Origin: Roridomyces roridus
Taxonomy: Eukaryota > Basidiomycota > Agaricomycetes > Agaricales > Mycenaceae
Assembly (NCBI GenBank): GCA_029378245.1
Contig: JARKIF010000047.1
Coordinates: forward strand, 248,001 to 312,000
Direction: 5' to 3'
Length of the DNA stretch: 64,000 nt
The notes below the pieces were generated by a model that saw only the letters and a program-made list of their open reading frames with translations, did not search any database and was not told the origin of the DNA. Positions 1 through 11,333 of the stretch are shown one piece after another (position 1 is the first letter of the stretch; every line of letters begins with the position of its first letter). The position numbers and the translations under genes were made by a program.

Positions 1-382
1 GACAGACGGCTCGGACCAGGTCAAGATCAGCCTCCCCGCGGGTATGAAGTGCACGGGTGGAAAGACGGGCACTCTGTGTCTCCTCGTGCGTCCCCTCCCC
101 TCTGCCCTTCGTCCAAGCCTAACCCCGCTTTCACAGTCGGTCAAGTCCACCGCGGGCTTTGGCGCGTGCTCCGTCGTGAGCCAGGCTTCCACCACCTCCG
201 AGTCTGGATCCAGCTCCGAATCCTCCTCCACCTCCCCCGCTGTGACCAAGAGCACTGCCGCCTCTGCGAGCACCAGTACCAAGAAGCCTTGCAACAGCAA
301 ACGCCAGCGTCGTGCTGTCGGGACCCGGGCTCCTCGCGCCCTGCGCCGTGGATTGCACGAGAACCCCGTCTTCGCTGCTTAA
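1..382 (+). CDS. C-terminal part of a small secreted protein (cut by the window edge)
   Basis: This is the 3' end of a gene whose complete homologue lies at 45794-46631 on the other strand. By comparison with that copy, coding runs 1-85 and 137-382. A 51 bp intron at 86-136 (GTGCGT donor, TTTCACAG acceptor) has a length divisible by three and no stop, so the frame also reads through it. Visible features are the end of a globular part (KCTGGKTGTLCLL, then GFGACSVV), a long Ser/Thr-rich linker and a basic tail ending ENPVFAA. The function is not recognised. The family looks like a small cysteine-containing secreted protein of basidiomycetes. The N-terminus and signal peptide lie outside the window. 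Confidence 0.7.
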   Translation, partial: TDGSDQVKISLPAGMKCTGGKTGTLCLLVRPLPSALRPSLTPLSQSVKSTAGFGACSVVSQASTTSESGSSSESSSTSPAVTKSTAASASTSTKKPCNSKRQRRAVGTRAPRALRRGLHENPVFAA

Positions 383-910
383 TCTAATGGGATGGAGCAA
401 ACGTCTAATGCATTAATCGACTTGTATTTGTAGCGAACTAAAGTGGTGTATCGATTATATTTTCTTGGTCTTTCTCTCTCTAACTGGGACGACTTGCTGC
501 CCAGACCTTATTTTCCCCCAGCTCAATTTGTGCACATTTGACGACGACGTCTGGCCGCCGTCCGTCCGCCTTGTTTCGGCTTTTATGCATCCAGCGCGTT
601 CCTATTATCGAGTGGGCCATCTCCCTTGGGTAAGTTCGAGGCTTTTTCGGCACCATGAACTTCTCGCGATCTTCCGCTGCGTAGTGGCGTCTCTTCTCGC
701 GATGCTTATAAGTATGCTGCCTTGCGCTGGTCGAGATACGACGCCCATGGGTCGACTGACTGGGTCGCGGCTTTTTTTGGGGGTCGCGGGTCAGGTATTT
801 GGCCAGAGGACCTGGTGAAACAACCTTTCTCCTTGATCGCATCATATTTTTTGCGCGTTATTGACACTCCTTTCTGTCGCACATGACGATCTCCCTTGTT
901 CTCTCCCCTC
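383..910. other. Intergenic stretch shared with the right-hand inverted copy
   Basis: No gene is seen. Positions from about 372 to 760 match the reverse complement of about 45480-45800 almost base for base, including the 3' flank of the secreted-protein gene and the upstream region of the F-box gene. That non-coding match is the best evidence that the two blocks are segmental duplicates rather than independent family members. Confidence 0.7.
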
Positions 911-2092
911 ATGCCGTTCGTTCACGAACTCCGTCAGCGCATCCAGTCACTCTCCGAAGCCATTTCTCGCCAGAGAGAGGTTCTCAAAGACCTCGAGCAG
1001 CAATACAGCGCCGCCCAAACCGAGCTCAACGCCAGCCTCGACCCGATGGCACGCTTGCCTTTCGAGCTCTCGTCCGACATCTTGCGTCAATCCCTGTTGG
1101 AACCCACAACCTGGGAGTCCTTGATGGCGCTGATACGTGTCTCCCGTGCGTGGAGGGAGGTCGCCCTCGCCATTCCGTCGTTGTGGACCACCATTAGCGA
1201 TCAAGGCATCCGGCCCCTGGCATTCCCCAAACTACTGGACATTTGGGTTGCTCGGGGGCAGGATTCCCCTTTCTCGCTGTCACTACGCCACATGTCCTCT
1301 GCGGCGTTCGATAACACCTTCGCTGCTCTCGAAAAATATGCAAATCGAGTCGAGAAACTTGATCTGTGGGCTGGCCTTGGTTTCCGACTCCCGCAGACCC
1401 CTTTCGTCGCGTTGAGCTCGTTGACCATTGACGGCGACGCCGAGGAGAAGAAATGGTCCTTCCACGTTGCTGCAATCCTCGGGTTGCTACGCAACGCTCC
1501 GAACCTCGTCGAATTCAACTTTCTCTGCCCCAAACTGATACCCACGTCGAAGGTGGCAAGAGTCACCCATACAAACCTGCGACACCTCCGTCTCGGACGA
1601 CCAGAGAAGGTCTACTCCGGATCAGAGCTATTGCCGCATCTCGAACTCCCGTCCCTCGAAACACTCAAGGTTTCTGGACACGCCGAGGATCTGGACGAGC
1701 TCTTCCATGTATCTTGGCCACCCTTGCGCACTTTGCATATGCACCTCGGATGGACGAGGGACCCCTTATTGTTCGGCGTGTATGTTGGGCCTACTCTCAC
1801 TGACCTCGAGGTCACATTTCCGCACACTGATGAGTCCATCCTTACCATGCTGTCCAACCCCGACGTTCTCCCGGAACTTCGTCATTTGGTGGTTCGCGAA
1901 AATGTCGGGGGTATCAAGAGCTGGGAGCGGAACGCCTTGACTTTCCTTGCAACCCCCCGCCCAGCGCTGAAATCCGTTCGTTTGAAAGTACTCAAGTACT
2001 ACTACGACAAATTCCTCTCAGCTGAATTTGTGGAGGCGGTGCGCGGATACGAGGGTGGGTCGGTCAGCATCTTTCTGGAATCGGTGGAATAA
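911..2092 (+). CDS. F-box-like protein (short type, copy 1)
   Basis: A single-exon gene of 393 residues. Residues about 3-35 form a heptad-like coiled coil (ELRQRIQSLSEAISRQRE). It is followed by an F-box-like motif at about 38-85 (MARLPFELSSDILRQSL, then VSRAWREVALAIPSLW) and a Leu-rich C-terminal half that looks like degenerate leucine-rich repeats. F-box proteins normally dock on Skp1 in SCF ubiquitin ligases and recruit substrates through the C-terminal part; the substrate cannot be guessed. The start at 911 is chosen over an in-frame ATG at 896 because the paralogues begin at the equivalent MPPVDELRQ. It ends without the short last exon seen in copies 4501-5776 and 39536-40812. It appears intact. 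Confidence 0.85.
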   Translation: MPFVHELRQRIQSLSEAISRQREVLKDLEQQYSAAQTELNASLDPMARLPFELSSDILRQSLLEPTTWESLMALIRVSRAWREVALAIPSLWTTISDQGIRPLAFPKLLDIWVARGQDSPFSLSLRHMSSAAFDNTFAALEKYANRVEKLDLWAGLGFRLPQTPFVALSSLTIDGDAEEKKWSFHVAAILGLLRNAPNLVEFNFLCPKLIPTSKVARVTHTNLRHLRLGRPEKVYSGSELLPHLELPSLETLKVSGHAEDLDELFHVSWPPLRTLHMHLGWTRDPLLFGVYVGPTLTDLEVTFPHTDESILTMLSNPDVLPELRHLVVRENVGGIKSWERNALTFLATPRPALKSVRLKVLKYYYDKFLSAEFVEAVRGYEGGSVSIFLESVE

Positions 2093-2512
2093 TGGTTCGG
2101 TGAGTTTCGGAGTCATCCGTACTCTTGTTGAAGGGTCACCTTTCTATCTTCGAGATCTGCTTATAGGAGCTACGCAGTCGGTGACAATCACCCGTGTCCT
2201 CTCAAATATTGTCTCTGAGCGAACTGCCCCTGTTACTTGCATGTGAATCTAGCGTTTGTATCTGAGAACTTAGAAATAAAATTCGAACTTATTCCACGGG
2301 GAAGAAGCGAGTGGCCGTGGGATTCGGGCGGAGAACTTGGCGAAGTTCAAGCATGATGTTTCGCACAGCCACCTTTACGTCTTCTTCTTCACCTTTTCCT
2401 TGCCTCGTACAACAATTCCAAGCGCTCCGTTGTCCTGCCGAAAATTCGGGAATAGTGTTTGTTCTATGTTTCCTTGGGCGACCGTGGACTCACGCGTCCA
2501 AAGCCGCACAAT
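2093..2512. other. Intergenic, no gene seen
   Basis: The stretch holds the 3' flank of one F-box gene and the promoter region of the next. The 5' leader just before 2513 resembles the leader before 9060, so the flank was duplicated with the gene. Confidence 0.5.
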
Positions 2513-4069
2513 ATGCCGCCGGCGACTTCGGCTGACGTGGACTCTTCCGAGTACCAGGGCCAATGGCTCCCCGCGCATCTCATCAACAGCAACACTCCCC
2601 CTCTGGACGCCGAAGCTGCGCCTGTCCGACAGCGCCTCACAGAGGCCCAAGCTCGTCTTGGCGCCTTGGACCCTCGGATTGAGGCTCTCGTGGTGGAGCT
2701 CACTCGGCTTGCCGATGAGCGCGAGAATCTTTTAGAGCGCATCCACCAATACAAGGGCGTTCTCTCCCCGATTCGTCGCATGCCTCCGGAGCTGCTTGGG
2801 GACATCTTCGCATCCGTCTCGTACAAGCGGACCATCTCCTCAGAGTATGACGAGACTACGGTGGAACAGCCCCCGTGGTTTCTCGGGCATATTTGCAGAT
2901 CCTGGAGGGAAACAGCGCTCGGGTTCTCCTCCCTCTGGAGCTCATTCCACATCAAGCACGATCATGGCTTTTTTGATTGCTTCCCGCAAGCGATGATCGA
3001 AGAGCAACTCCTGCGCGCGGGCAACGCCCCTCTGCACGTGCATTTCCAGTGGTGGAACCAAAAGACCCCGCTGGAAGACGCCTTCGTTTGGGATCTACTC
3101 CTTGCCCACTGCAGACGCTGGAAATCGCTCTGACTCTCATGTCTCACGGTCGACCACGCGCGCAGCCTTCTCGATCTCTTACCAACCACGGACGGCTGTC
3201 TTTCACAGCTTGAACAACTCGGATTTCTCATCCTCGATCCGGACCCCGGCGTGTGCGACGTGACTTGGAATCTCCTGTCCGTTGCCCCTCGTCTACAGGA
3301 GATCATCCTCGTCGACCGCAGTTTTGAACAGTATTCCCCTACCTTCGCTGTTCGCTGGTCACAAATTGTGCGGTACCATGGAACGGGTCTTTCCGCTCCG
3401 CAACTGGAGATTTTGGAACGATCGCCCAATCTAGTTGGTTGCAGCCTCTCCATCGACAGGGGAGTGAACCCCAACGACAAAGTGGTGGTCCATCTCAACC
3501 TCCGACGGCTCCAGGTCGACAAAGGCGCCGTCCTAGACCACATCACGGCGCCTTCGCTCGAGGAGCTGTCGCTCCCAAATCCAACCCCCCACCTCATTCC
3601 CTTTGTCCAACGTTCATCCTGCCACCTGCGCATCCTCGTCCTGACGTTCTGCGACACCGTTGACGGCCTGACTGACTTCCTCACAGCCTGTCCGCTGCTC
3701 GAGACTTTCGTCATGGAAACCTCCCCAACGCGCAAGATTCCTCGTGTGTCATCTTTCTTCGATGCGTTGTGCGTCAAGTCCACTGCGTCGGACGATGTTC
3801 TCTGCCCCCGACTCTCTTCCTTCGCGTGCGCTTGCGGATACCGAGCCGACCTGGTCTCTTACAAGGGCCCCTTGTTTCGAATGATCGGCTCTCGCTATCG
3901 CTCACACCGCCTTCGCGTCGTCCGGCTTTTCTCGCCCAATTTCTCTTGCGATGTCCAGTGCCCAGAGGAAATCGACAATGAGATCGAGCTTTTGCAGGAG
4001 GAGGGGCTGGATATAGAGTATCTTGACGATGAGGATGCTTGGGCGTTCGTGGAGAATCTGCAGCCGTGA
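2513..4069 (+). pseudogene. F-box-like protein (long type, copy 1) with one in-frame stop
   Basis: This is a 519-codon frame, open from ATG 2513 to TGA 4067 except for a TGA at about 3131-3133. The intact paralogue at 37377-38915 has a sense codon at that place (RWKSLH) and the copy at 10320 has CAG. The N-terminus is a coiled coil (about residues 35-75, APVRQRLTEAQARLG), followed by an F-box (SPIRRMPPELLGDIFASV, then ICRSWRETALGFSSLW) and a Leu-rich C-terminus ending FVENLQP. Because only one codon is lost, the gene may be a young pseudogene. A truncated 206-residue product with the F-box alone, or readthrough, is possible. Confidence 0.8.
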
Positions 4070-4500
4070 GCTGGAAGAGGGCAAGTCGCCTCGTGGTTCA
4101 CGGAGTTGTAGATTATGACAGCTCACAATTCGTACAGGTTTTCCTCGGATATGATTATTTCGCTGCTGCATCCGGGTGGGAGCCTTCAATAATTCTAGAT
4201 GAACAACAAAAAAATTCAACTGTCTTATTTTTTGTTCATCTACGTCGAGTATGACATTGGGAGACAATAATGTACTTGTCGAGGCTAGGAGGCAATTCAA
4301 GAAAGAAGTTTTCACTATTCTCATGCTTCACACCGGTTCTCCGCTGTTTCGCTGTTATAATTACCTCGGTTCAAAGAGCTACGTTGTAACCATCAGTACT
4401 GAGGACTTTCGGCATTACAGATTCGGTGCCGAGACCACGGTTGCGCGTTGTTGACACTCGCTTGTTTCGCACGTGACAATCTCTCCTATCTTCCTCCCTC
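4070..4500. other. Intergenic, duplicated 3' flank
   Basis: No gene is seen. The first about 70 bases after the stop match the 3' flanks after 11333 and (reverse strand) before 37377. The long-type F-box copies were therefore duplicated as genomic DNA, not retroposed. Positions from about 4440 are the promoter and leader of the next F-box gene and resemble 850-910. Confidence 0.5.
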
Positions 4501-5776
4501 ATGCCACCCGTGGACGAACTCCGCCAGCGCATCCAGTCACTTGCCGAGTCCGTTTTCCGCCAGAGAGAAATTCTCAGGGACCTCGAGCAGCAGTATTGCG
4601 CCGCCCAAACCGAGCTCAATGCCAGCCTCGACCCGATGGCGGCGCGCTTGCCCTTCGAGCTCTCCTCCGATATCTTGCGGCAATCGCTGCCGAACCCCAC
4701 AGCTTGGGAGTCCGTGATGGCGCTGGTCGGTGTCTCCCGTGCGTGGAGGGATATCGCCCTCGTCACTCCGTCGTTGTGGAGCTCCATCAGCGACCAAGGC
4801 ATTCGGCCATCGAAATTTCCAGAACTGCTGGACATTTGGGTCATTCGGTCGCGGAATTGCCCAATTTCACCGTCGCTACGCCATACGACCTCGACCACCT
4901 TCAACAACATCTTCGTGGTGCTCGAAAAACACGCCAATCGAGTCGAGAAACTCGACTTGTGGTTTCGTGCCAATTACCATGTGGTTGACTATCCCCTCGT
5001 GGCTCTCAAGTCGCTGACGATTGACGGCGAGGCTTTCAAGGAGAAGTGGGTCCTCCCTGTCCCTGCAATCCTCAGATTGTTGCGCAACGCTCCCAACCTG
5101 GTCGAATTCAACTTTCTTTGCCCAGAATTGACCGCTTGGGAGTATGCGACGACTCTGACACATTCCAACCTGCGACATATACGTCTCGGACGATTCGATA
5201 ACCACCGCTACCGGTATTCTGGAACGAACTTATTGCGGCGTCTGGGACTCCCTTCGCTCGGAACGCTCAGCATCTGTGGCGACGCCGGCGATGTGGGAGA
5301 CTGGTTTCAAACATGCTGCCCACCCTTGCACTCGTTGCGCATATACATGGGATGGGGAATAGATCCCACATTCTTCAGCAACTTTCTGGGATCTGGGATC
5401 ACAAATCTCGAGCTCATATGCCCGGAAACCCGTCGTTCCATTCTTGATGTCCTGTCCGCCTCGCCTGACCTTTTCCCGGACCTTCGCAATTTTGTGGTTC
5501 TCGAAAGTGTTGGTCGCATCAGCCACTGGCAACAGCACGTCTTGACGTTCCTTGCGACTCCCCGCGGCCGCCAAACGTTGGAATCTCTTCGCTTGAAGGT
5601 GCCGCAGGACTGCTACGACAAGTATGTCACGGTTGGTTTTGTGGAGGCGGTACGCTACGAGTCTGGGTTGATTAGGGTCACCTTGGAGTCGGCGGATGAC
5701 TACTGCGTGAGTTGTGCAGTCGTTTTTGGTCAACCGTTCAGCGCTCACATCTTTTCAGGAATCATATGCTACATAA
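4501..5776 (+). CDS. F-box-like protein (short type, copy 2)
   Basis: Exons are 4501-5706 and 5759-5776, giving 407 residues. The 52 bp intron has GTGAGT and TTTTCAG borders and leaves a five-codon last exon, so the protein ends DDYCESYAT. The paralogue at 39536-40812 has the same intron and a similarly tiny last exon, which supports the model; without splicing the frame would run on to 5862. The protein has an N-terminal coiled coil (VDELRQRIQSLAESVFRQRE), an F-box-like motif (ARLPFELSSDILRQSLP, then VSRAWRDIALVTPSLW) and a Leu-rich C-terminal domain. It is tail-to-tail with the glyoxal oxidase gene and apparently intact. Confidence 0.85.
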
Positions 5777-6047
5777 TCCACAAGCTTTCTCATAACGAGA
5801 ATACACCGACTGCTATTAATTTTCTCAAATGGCGCTCCAAGTGTCAAACGATGCAGAAATAGATGGGATGGACGACGTAGTGTCCCATACTCTCCCTGCT
5901 GAATTTCATTTAAAAAGACCAATCTCGAACAGATAAAAATCCTTGGTGTACCACGTCCATCGTACAGATATCAAGCTGCTATGACCGCGGTTGTCTCATC
6001 ACTCCTCGCTCAAACTCGGTCCTATCGCCTGGAACGCAGACATTTCT

Positions 6048-8561
6048 TCAGTCAGATGGACCAGAAGTGTTCGCAAGCATGCTGAACGAAAATCAGTTCT
6101 CCGTGCAGTCAACCAGCTTAATGCGGCAGCTTACTTGGCAATAGCACCCTCATCCACGGGCGGGGACGCCCCCGTGCCGACGATAGTCTTATGCCCAAAA
6201 CTCGGCGCGCCGCTCTCCGTGACGACGTAGAGGTACGCCGGTCCCGGGGGATAGATCGAACTCGTCGGCGGCGCGTGAACGGTGAGCGTTTTCTTGTCAG
6301 CAGAGAGTGTTGACACCAGTTGGACGAGTCGCTGGTCCATGTGGACGCCGTGCGTTTGGAAGCCGAGGTCCATGAGTGCGACTGCGAGTCTGAGTTACTG
6401 CTATATTACGCGGGTTGAAGGACTCGAACGCACCTGTAACATCGGTTGTATCGGCGGGGAGAGTGACGGCGAGGTGGAATTCCGTGTTGTAGTTGATCGT
6501 GGCTGGTAAACCAGTGTATGACGGCCGAGGGACATTGATGTATGGAGGGGAGAAGAACTCGAGCCTATACTCAGTGGCATACTTGACTGTCGTTATATCA
6601 TTATTCGGATTGGAACCCGCTGCAATAGTCGTTAAGTACAGGCGAGCTGGAAGTGAAATCAAGCCACTTACCGAGCATGACAGTACCATTCGGCGTGAGG
6701 GTCGCCGTGGAATGATATACTCGCGCAATGGTGGATGCCACAAGCCCATCGGTTGAAAAGCGACTGTCAGCAGGAGCGTTGGGGTCGTATACGACCGGCA
6801 TGAAAGCTGAAGGATAATTGTTCTCTCAGGGGCAGACAACGAGGGAAATTCGTACCTGGGTTGTCGGCATTGCTGTGTCCGATTTGGTCTGGAACCTAGT
6901 CGATACATGCGTGAATAAACGCAATAGTGAAGTTCACGACCACTTACATCTCCATAACCAGCCACACCCGTCATCGCACCATTCACAAGCATAACCCGCC
7001 CATCCGGCAGAAGCACCATATCCACCATGATCCTCCCTTGTGGCATCATCTCAACCGACCATCCCTTGGCGATCCCCGCGCCGTTCAACACCATCCGGAT
7101 ACACTGCGCCGAGGTCGGGTCCTGCGACGATATTTCCGACGGGGGGATGGTGTCGCTGAGAGTCGACCCGCCGCAGATCATGATCTCCGGTGTGTAGTCG
7201 TTTTGAGGGGAAAGCGGGAGGAGAACGTGGCTTGCGGAGAATGGGGAGCTTGGGTAGTAGATGTATCAGGTGGAGGCATTCTGTGGTCGTCGCTCAAATC
7301 TACACACCTAATACGAACGCCGTTGGGAATCCCTGGAAGCCGAGTCTCGGTATTGGTTTGCCAATCGAAGATCATGGCCTGCTGGTTGGCAGACACGAAG
7401 ATCTTCCCGTTGGGCAGTAGCACCATGTTGGGGAAGTGGTTCCCGTTCAGAGTGTCAACCAAAAACTGACTGGGTATTTGAAGTCCGTTGAATCCTGTGA
7501 GGCGTCAGCCGAGGGAAAGACTCAAGGTTTGATTCTGACCGTTGATGTTCTGGAATATTTGAAGCTAAGAGTTGCGGGAAGATACCGGGTTGCCTCACCT
7601 TGGGAGGAAAGAATTCGTAGGATGGATTATTGACCTCTACGTAGCGGCCCCATCAGCACGCGGCAAATTTCACAGTGGTGTATTGAGGGTTCTTACCAGG
7701 ACTGTTGATGAATCTTGGGAACACATTGAGCTATCGAAGTTGTCACTCAATCCAGTGAGACTCACACGTCGGTTGTGGCCCTTGTTGCCATTCAGTTGAT
7801 GTATGTGGAAGTAATAACATCGAACGTACCCGCCGAATATAAGAATCGAGCCATCTTGAAGGCGGACCTGACATGAACCATCATCACCTCGACCACTTTC
7901 AGGAGGAAGGGGGCGCACAGACGAAGGGTACCATCTAGGGGAGGTCAACCGAACCCTCGTCTGATCTTCATAGACATCGCAATCTCCAGTTGTGCACGGC
8001 GTGAAAAGACGTAGGGCTTGCAGACCATCGGCACCTGATCCAACAATCGTCGGCCGAGGAGTCTCGAAACGGTCAAGTACGCACCGGTGATGACGATTGG
8101 ATTACCACCAGAATTGACCAGAGTCCCGTTACTGAGGAAGCTCCCTGTCGCGCACCACGTGTTGCTGAGCGGGTGGAGAGCTCGGACTTGTAGAGTGTCG
8201 AAGTTTAGCTCGGCGGCCCATACGACTTCGCCGTTTACACCCAGAGGGTTGTGTTCGCTGCAACCGTAGCTGTTTCAGAGCTTGGAGTGGAACGGACTTC
8301 GAATATGCCTACACTTTATCGTAGATGATGGCCGTGGTCTCCGAGGTCACTGCGAGCTGCATAGCGCTGACGCCGCTGGTCCTGAGAGAAAAGTCAGCGA
8401 CCGGTCAGCCCAGATACGTGAAATAATGATTTGAATGACCCTACCCCATCTGAACTAGGGACCAGGCGCCGGGGATCGAGTCCCGGGCGACGGTTTCGCC
8501 CAGGGTCAAAGGGAGACGCAAAGAAAGTACGAGGAGCAAGATCTGAAGACTCCCGGGCATG
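6048..8561 (-). CDS. Secreted glyoxal oxidase-like copper-radical oxidase (copy 1)
   Basis: A multi-exon gene (about a dozen exons, introns mostly 50-60 bp). It starts MPGSLQILLLVLSLRLPLTL, a signal peptide, followed by SIPGAWSLVQMG. Enzymes of this family oxidise aldehydes and make H2O2 outside the cell, feeding lignin peroxidases. The expected copper-radical residues are all present: the crosslinking Cys in SNTWCATGSF (about 8150), the Tyr in SPRWYPSSVR (about 7930), the Tyr-His pair in RVYHSTATL (about 6710) and the His in GFQTHGVHMDQR (about 6340). The last intron (GTAAGC to TTCAG) leads to a short exon with a stop at 6048-6050, so the Ser/Ala-rich tail present in copy 2 is cut after about 11 residues; copy-2-like sequence continues beyond the stop but is frame-damaged. 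The catalytic core looks intact. Confidence 0.9.
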
Positions 8562-9059
8562 GTGTGGCTTCAAGCTCATGGTTCGTTCGGTCGGGCTTCT
8601 TATACGCCTGGGTAGTATTCAATCGCCCCTGGCTTGGGCTTCTAACCGACTCCCAGGACAGACAGATGTTGGACAGATGAGGGAATAAACCCACTGAGCG
8701 CTCACGTCGGGAGTCACGAGTGCGCTTAGGATTCCCGCCAGATTCCCCGGGCGGCTTTCAACAGAATGAGGGTGCCGGTGATGCTTTGCATAGTGTAATT
8801 TCAGAATATCTGATGGTTTTTTCTTCACGGCTGGGAAGCGGGTCCGAGGGACGATGTGAATGGTGAGGGAAAGCGAAGGATGCTGTTTGCCGCTGCTTCG
8901 TCATGATCCGCACAGCCCCGATCACTTTTGTGAATCTTCTTCTCGACTTCCGCCTTTCTATGTAGCGGCACGGTGTTCTTTCAAAATCCGGAAATGCGGT
9001 ATGTCGTATGTGCCCTGGACCTGGCCAGCCGTGGACTCACGCGCTCAAAGCCGCACACG
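8562..9059. other. Promoter region of glyoxal oxidase and leader of the next F-box copy
   Basis: No gene is seen. A TATAAGA on the minus strand at 8597-8603 lies about 35 bases before the glyoxal oxidase ATG. The last about 60 bases match the leader upstream of 2513. Confidence 0.5.
8597..8603 (-). promoter_or_regulatory. TATA-like box of glyoxal oxidase copy 1
   Basis: GTATAAGAAG on the minus strand, 36-42 bases upstream of the start codon. The second glyoxal oxidase has TATAAAG at a similar distance. Confidence 0.45.
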
Positions 9060-9182
9060 ATGCCACCGGTCGGCTCTTCTGAATACATGGGCCAATGGCT
9101 CCCTGAGCATCTCATCAACAGCAACACTCCCCCTCTCGACACCGAAGCTGCGACTGTCCGGCAGTGCCTCACGGAAGCTGCA

Positions 9183-9834
9183 TAGGGCTGGGCACCGTAC
9201 CGTAACGGACACGGCCGTAATTGATACGGCCGTATTAAGACACGGCCATGACATTACGGCCCGTAGAATCCTAGCATCAATCACTCACGGTACGCTACGG
9301 TGCCGTATACGGCCGTATTTCCGTAACACGGTCGTAAATTGATGGCCAATCATTTCTCATGAGAGTCCGAATTCCTGGATGATTTTGAGCATCGGCATTG
9401 GATCTTATGATATGAAGCACCTCTCCCATGCATAACCATCCGTCTTCGGACAGAATTTGGGCGGGGCACGTCCGCCGCCGCCGGCTTTGAAGGTTGATGG
9501 CGTGTTTGATGCATTGATGTGGCTACCGTAAACATCGACAATACCCGCGGCAGCCGCCAGCTGCCGCCTCATCCAAAGGGGATGGTGTTTCCGCAGTTCC
9601 CACATGGCTTGGTGAGACAATTCTGACAAAAATCACCCGCGATAACAGTGTTTAGAGGACATTGCCGAGCATTTCCGTATTACGGCCGTAACGGCCGTGT
9701 TTTTACGGGAAATACGGCACATGGCCGTGTTGCACACGGGCCGTGTCAAGACCACTACCAGGGGCCACGGCACGGCACCGTATCCGTATTACGGAGCCGT
9801 ATTCCGTAGGGTACGGTTACGGTGCCCAGCCCTA
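9183..9834. mobile_element. Non-autonomous hAT-type element, 652 bp
   Basis: The ends are TAGGGCTGGGCACCGTA and its inverted copy TACGGTGCCCAGCCCTA with few mismatches. The element is flanked by a perfect 8 bp target duplication, AAGCTGCA, at 9175-9182 and 9835-9842, which is diagnostic of hAT insertions. Both subterminal zones are packed with ACGGCCGT and ATACGGCC repeats, typical binding clusters for hAT transposases. No transposase frame exists inside. It split an F-box gene within its coiled coil. Confidence 0.92.
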
Positions 9835-10644
9835 AAGCTGCAGCTCAGCTGGGCGTCTTGGACGCTCGGATCGAGGCTCTTGTGGTGGAGCTCACTGGGT
9901 TTGCCGAGGAGCGGGAGATTCTCTTACCGCGCGTCCATCAATACAAGGGCGTTCTCTCCCCAATCCGTCGCATCCCCGCCGAGATGATTGGGGACATCTT
10001 CACATCCGTTTCGTACAAGCGGACCATCTACTCAGAGGGGGACTGAGAGGAAACCACAGTGGATCAGCCCCGTGGATTCTCGGACATATTTGCAAATCCT
10101 GGAGGGAAATAGCGCTCGGTTTTTCTTCCCTCTGGAGCTCATTCCACATCAAGCACGAATTGCTTCATTGTTTTCCACGTGCTATGCTCGAGGAGCAACT
10201 TCTCCGCGCAGCCAACGCTCCTCTGCAGACTGCATGTGCACTTCCAGTGGTGGAGCTCAGTGAGCACTTCACTGGAAGACAACTTTGCGTGGGATTTACT
10301 CCTTCCCCACTGCAAACGCTGGAAATCGCTCCAGATCTCATGTGGCACGGCGAACAATGCGCGCAGCCTCCTCGATCTCCTTCCAAACACGGACGGCGGT
10401 CTTTCGCAACTTGAACGACTCGAATTTCTCATCTGGGCTCTGGACCAAACTGTGGCTGACGTGACTTGGAATTCCCTGTCCGTTGCCCCACGTCTAAAGG
10501 AGATTATCCTCGCCGACGGCCTTTTTGAGCAGTATTCCCCCACCTTCACTGTGCGCTGGTCGCAAATTGTGCGGTACTATGGAATAGGTCCTTCCACTCG
10601 ACACCTCGAGATTCTGGAACAATCCCCCAGTCTGCTGGGTTGTA

Positions 10645-10717
10645 GCATCTCCATAGTCTCTGTAACAGACATCGATATCAGTGACGATCAAGATGTACTG
10701 ATATGATGCATCTCCAT
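10645..10717 (+). repeat. Small insertion flanked by a 10 bp direct repeat
   Basis: GCATCTCCAT occurs at 10645-10654 and 10708-10717. The 53 bases between are absent from the two other long-type F-box copies and contain a small inverted repeat (ATATCAGT / ACTGATAT). This could be an insertion with a 10 bp target duplication or a templated repair filler. Confidence 0.6.
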
Positions 10718-11333
10718 CGGCGCGTTGAATCCCGGCGATAGAGCGGTGGTCCATTCCAACCTCCGCCGGCTTCAGGTTGACGACTGCGCCATCCTCGACA
10801 AGATCACGGCGCCGTCGCTCGAGGAGCTGTCGATCCGAGATCCATCCCCCCATCATTCCTTTCGTTCGACGCTCGTCATGCCAATTACGCACCCTCGTCC
10901 TGATGTACTGTGATTATGTTGACGGCCTGACTTCGTTTCTTGCAGCTTGCCCGCTGCTCGAGACCTCGGTGCTGCAAACCAGCTCATCAAATTGGACTAC
11001 TCGTGCATCATCCTTCTTAGATGCATTACATGACGAGTCCACCGCGTCGGCGTTGAACGGCAATCTCTGCCCCGTCTGTCCTCCTTCGCATTCGCCTGCC
11101 GGTCCCAGGTCGACCTTGTCTCCCTCAAGGACCCCTTGTTTCGAATGATCAGCTCTCGCTATCGTTCACAGTGCCTTCGTATCGTCCGGCTTTTCTGGTC
11201 CACTTTCTACCGCCATATTCACCCCCCGGATGAAATCAACGTCGAGATCGACCTTTTGAAGGAAGAGGGGTTGGATATAAAGTATCTTGACAATGAGAAT
11301 GCGAGGGCGTTCGTGGAGAATCTGCGACCGTGA

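Larger units (their letters stand above)
9060..11333 (+). pseudogene. F-box-like protein (long type, copy 2), destroyed
   Basis: Homologous to 2513-4069 and 37377-38915 along its whole length. It starts at ATG 9060 (MPPVGSSEY) and ends FVENLRP, stop 11331-11333. Damage is extensive: a 652 bp hAT-type element interrupts the coiled-coil region at 9183-9834; the frame is lost near 10040 just after the F-box core; a 63 bp duplication/insertion sits at 10645-10717; and further frame changes occur near 10850 and 11140. The longest remaining open piece, ending with stop 10706, keeps the Leu-rich part (DLLLPHCKRWKSLQISCG). It is non-functional. Confidence 0.9.

Noticed and set aside
2962..3783. 273-codon minus-strand open frame
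   Set aside because: It is the antisense shadow of the long-type F-box gene; Arg/Ser-rich composition, no family features, and the plus-strand homology explains the sequence.
9183..9834. Regular ACGGCCGT repeats as a CRISPR-like array
   Set aside because: Repeats are short, irregularly spaced and on both strands inside a transposon with clear ends; the organism is eukaryotic.
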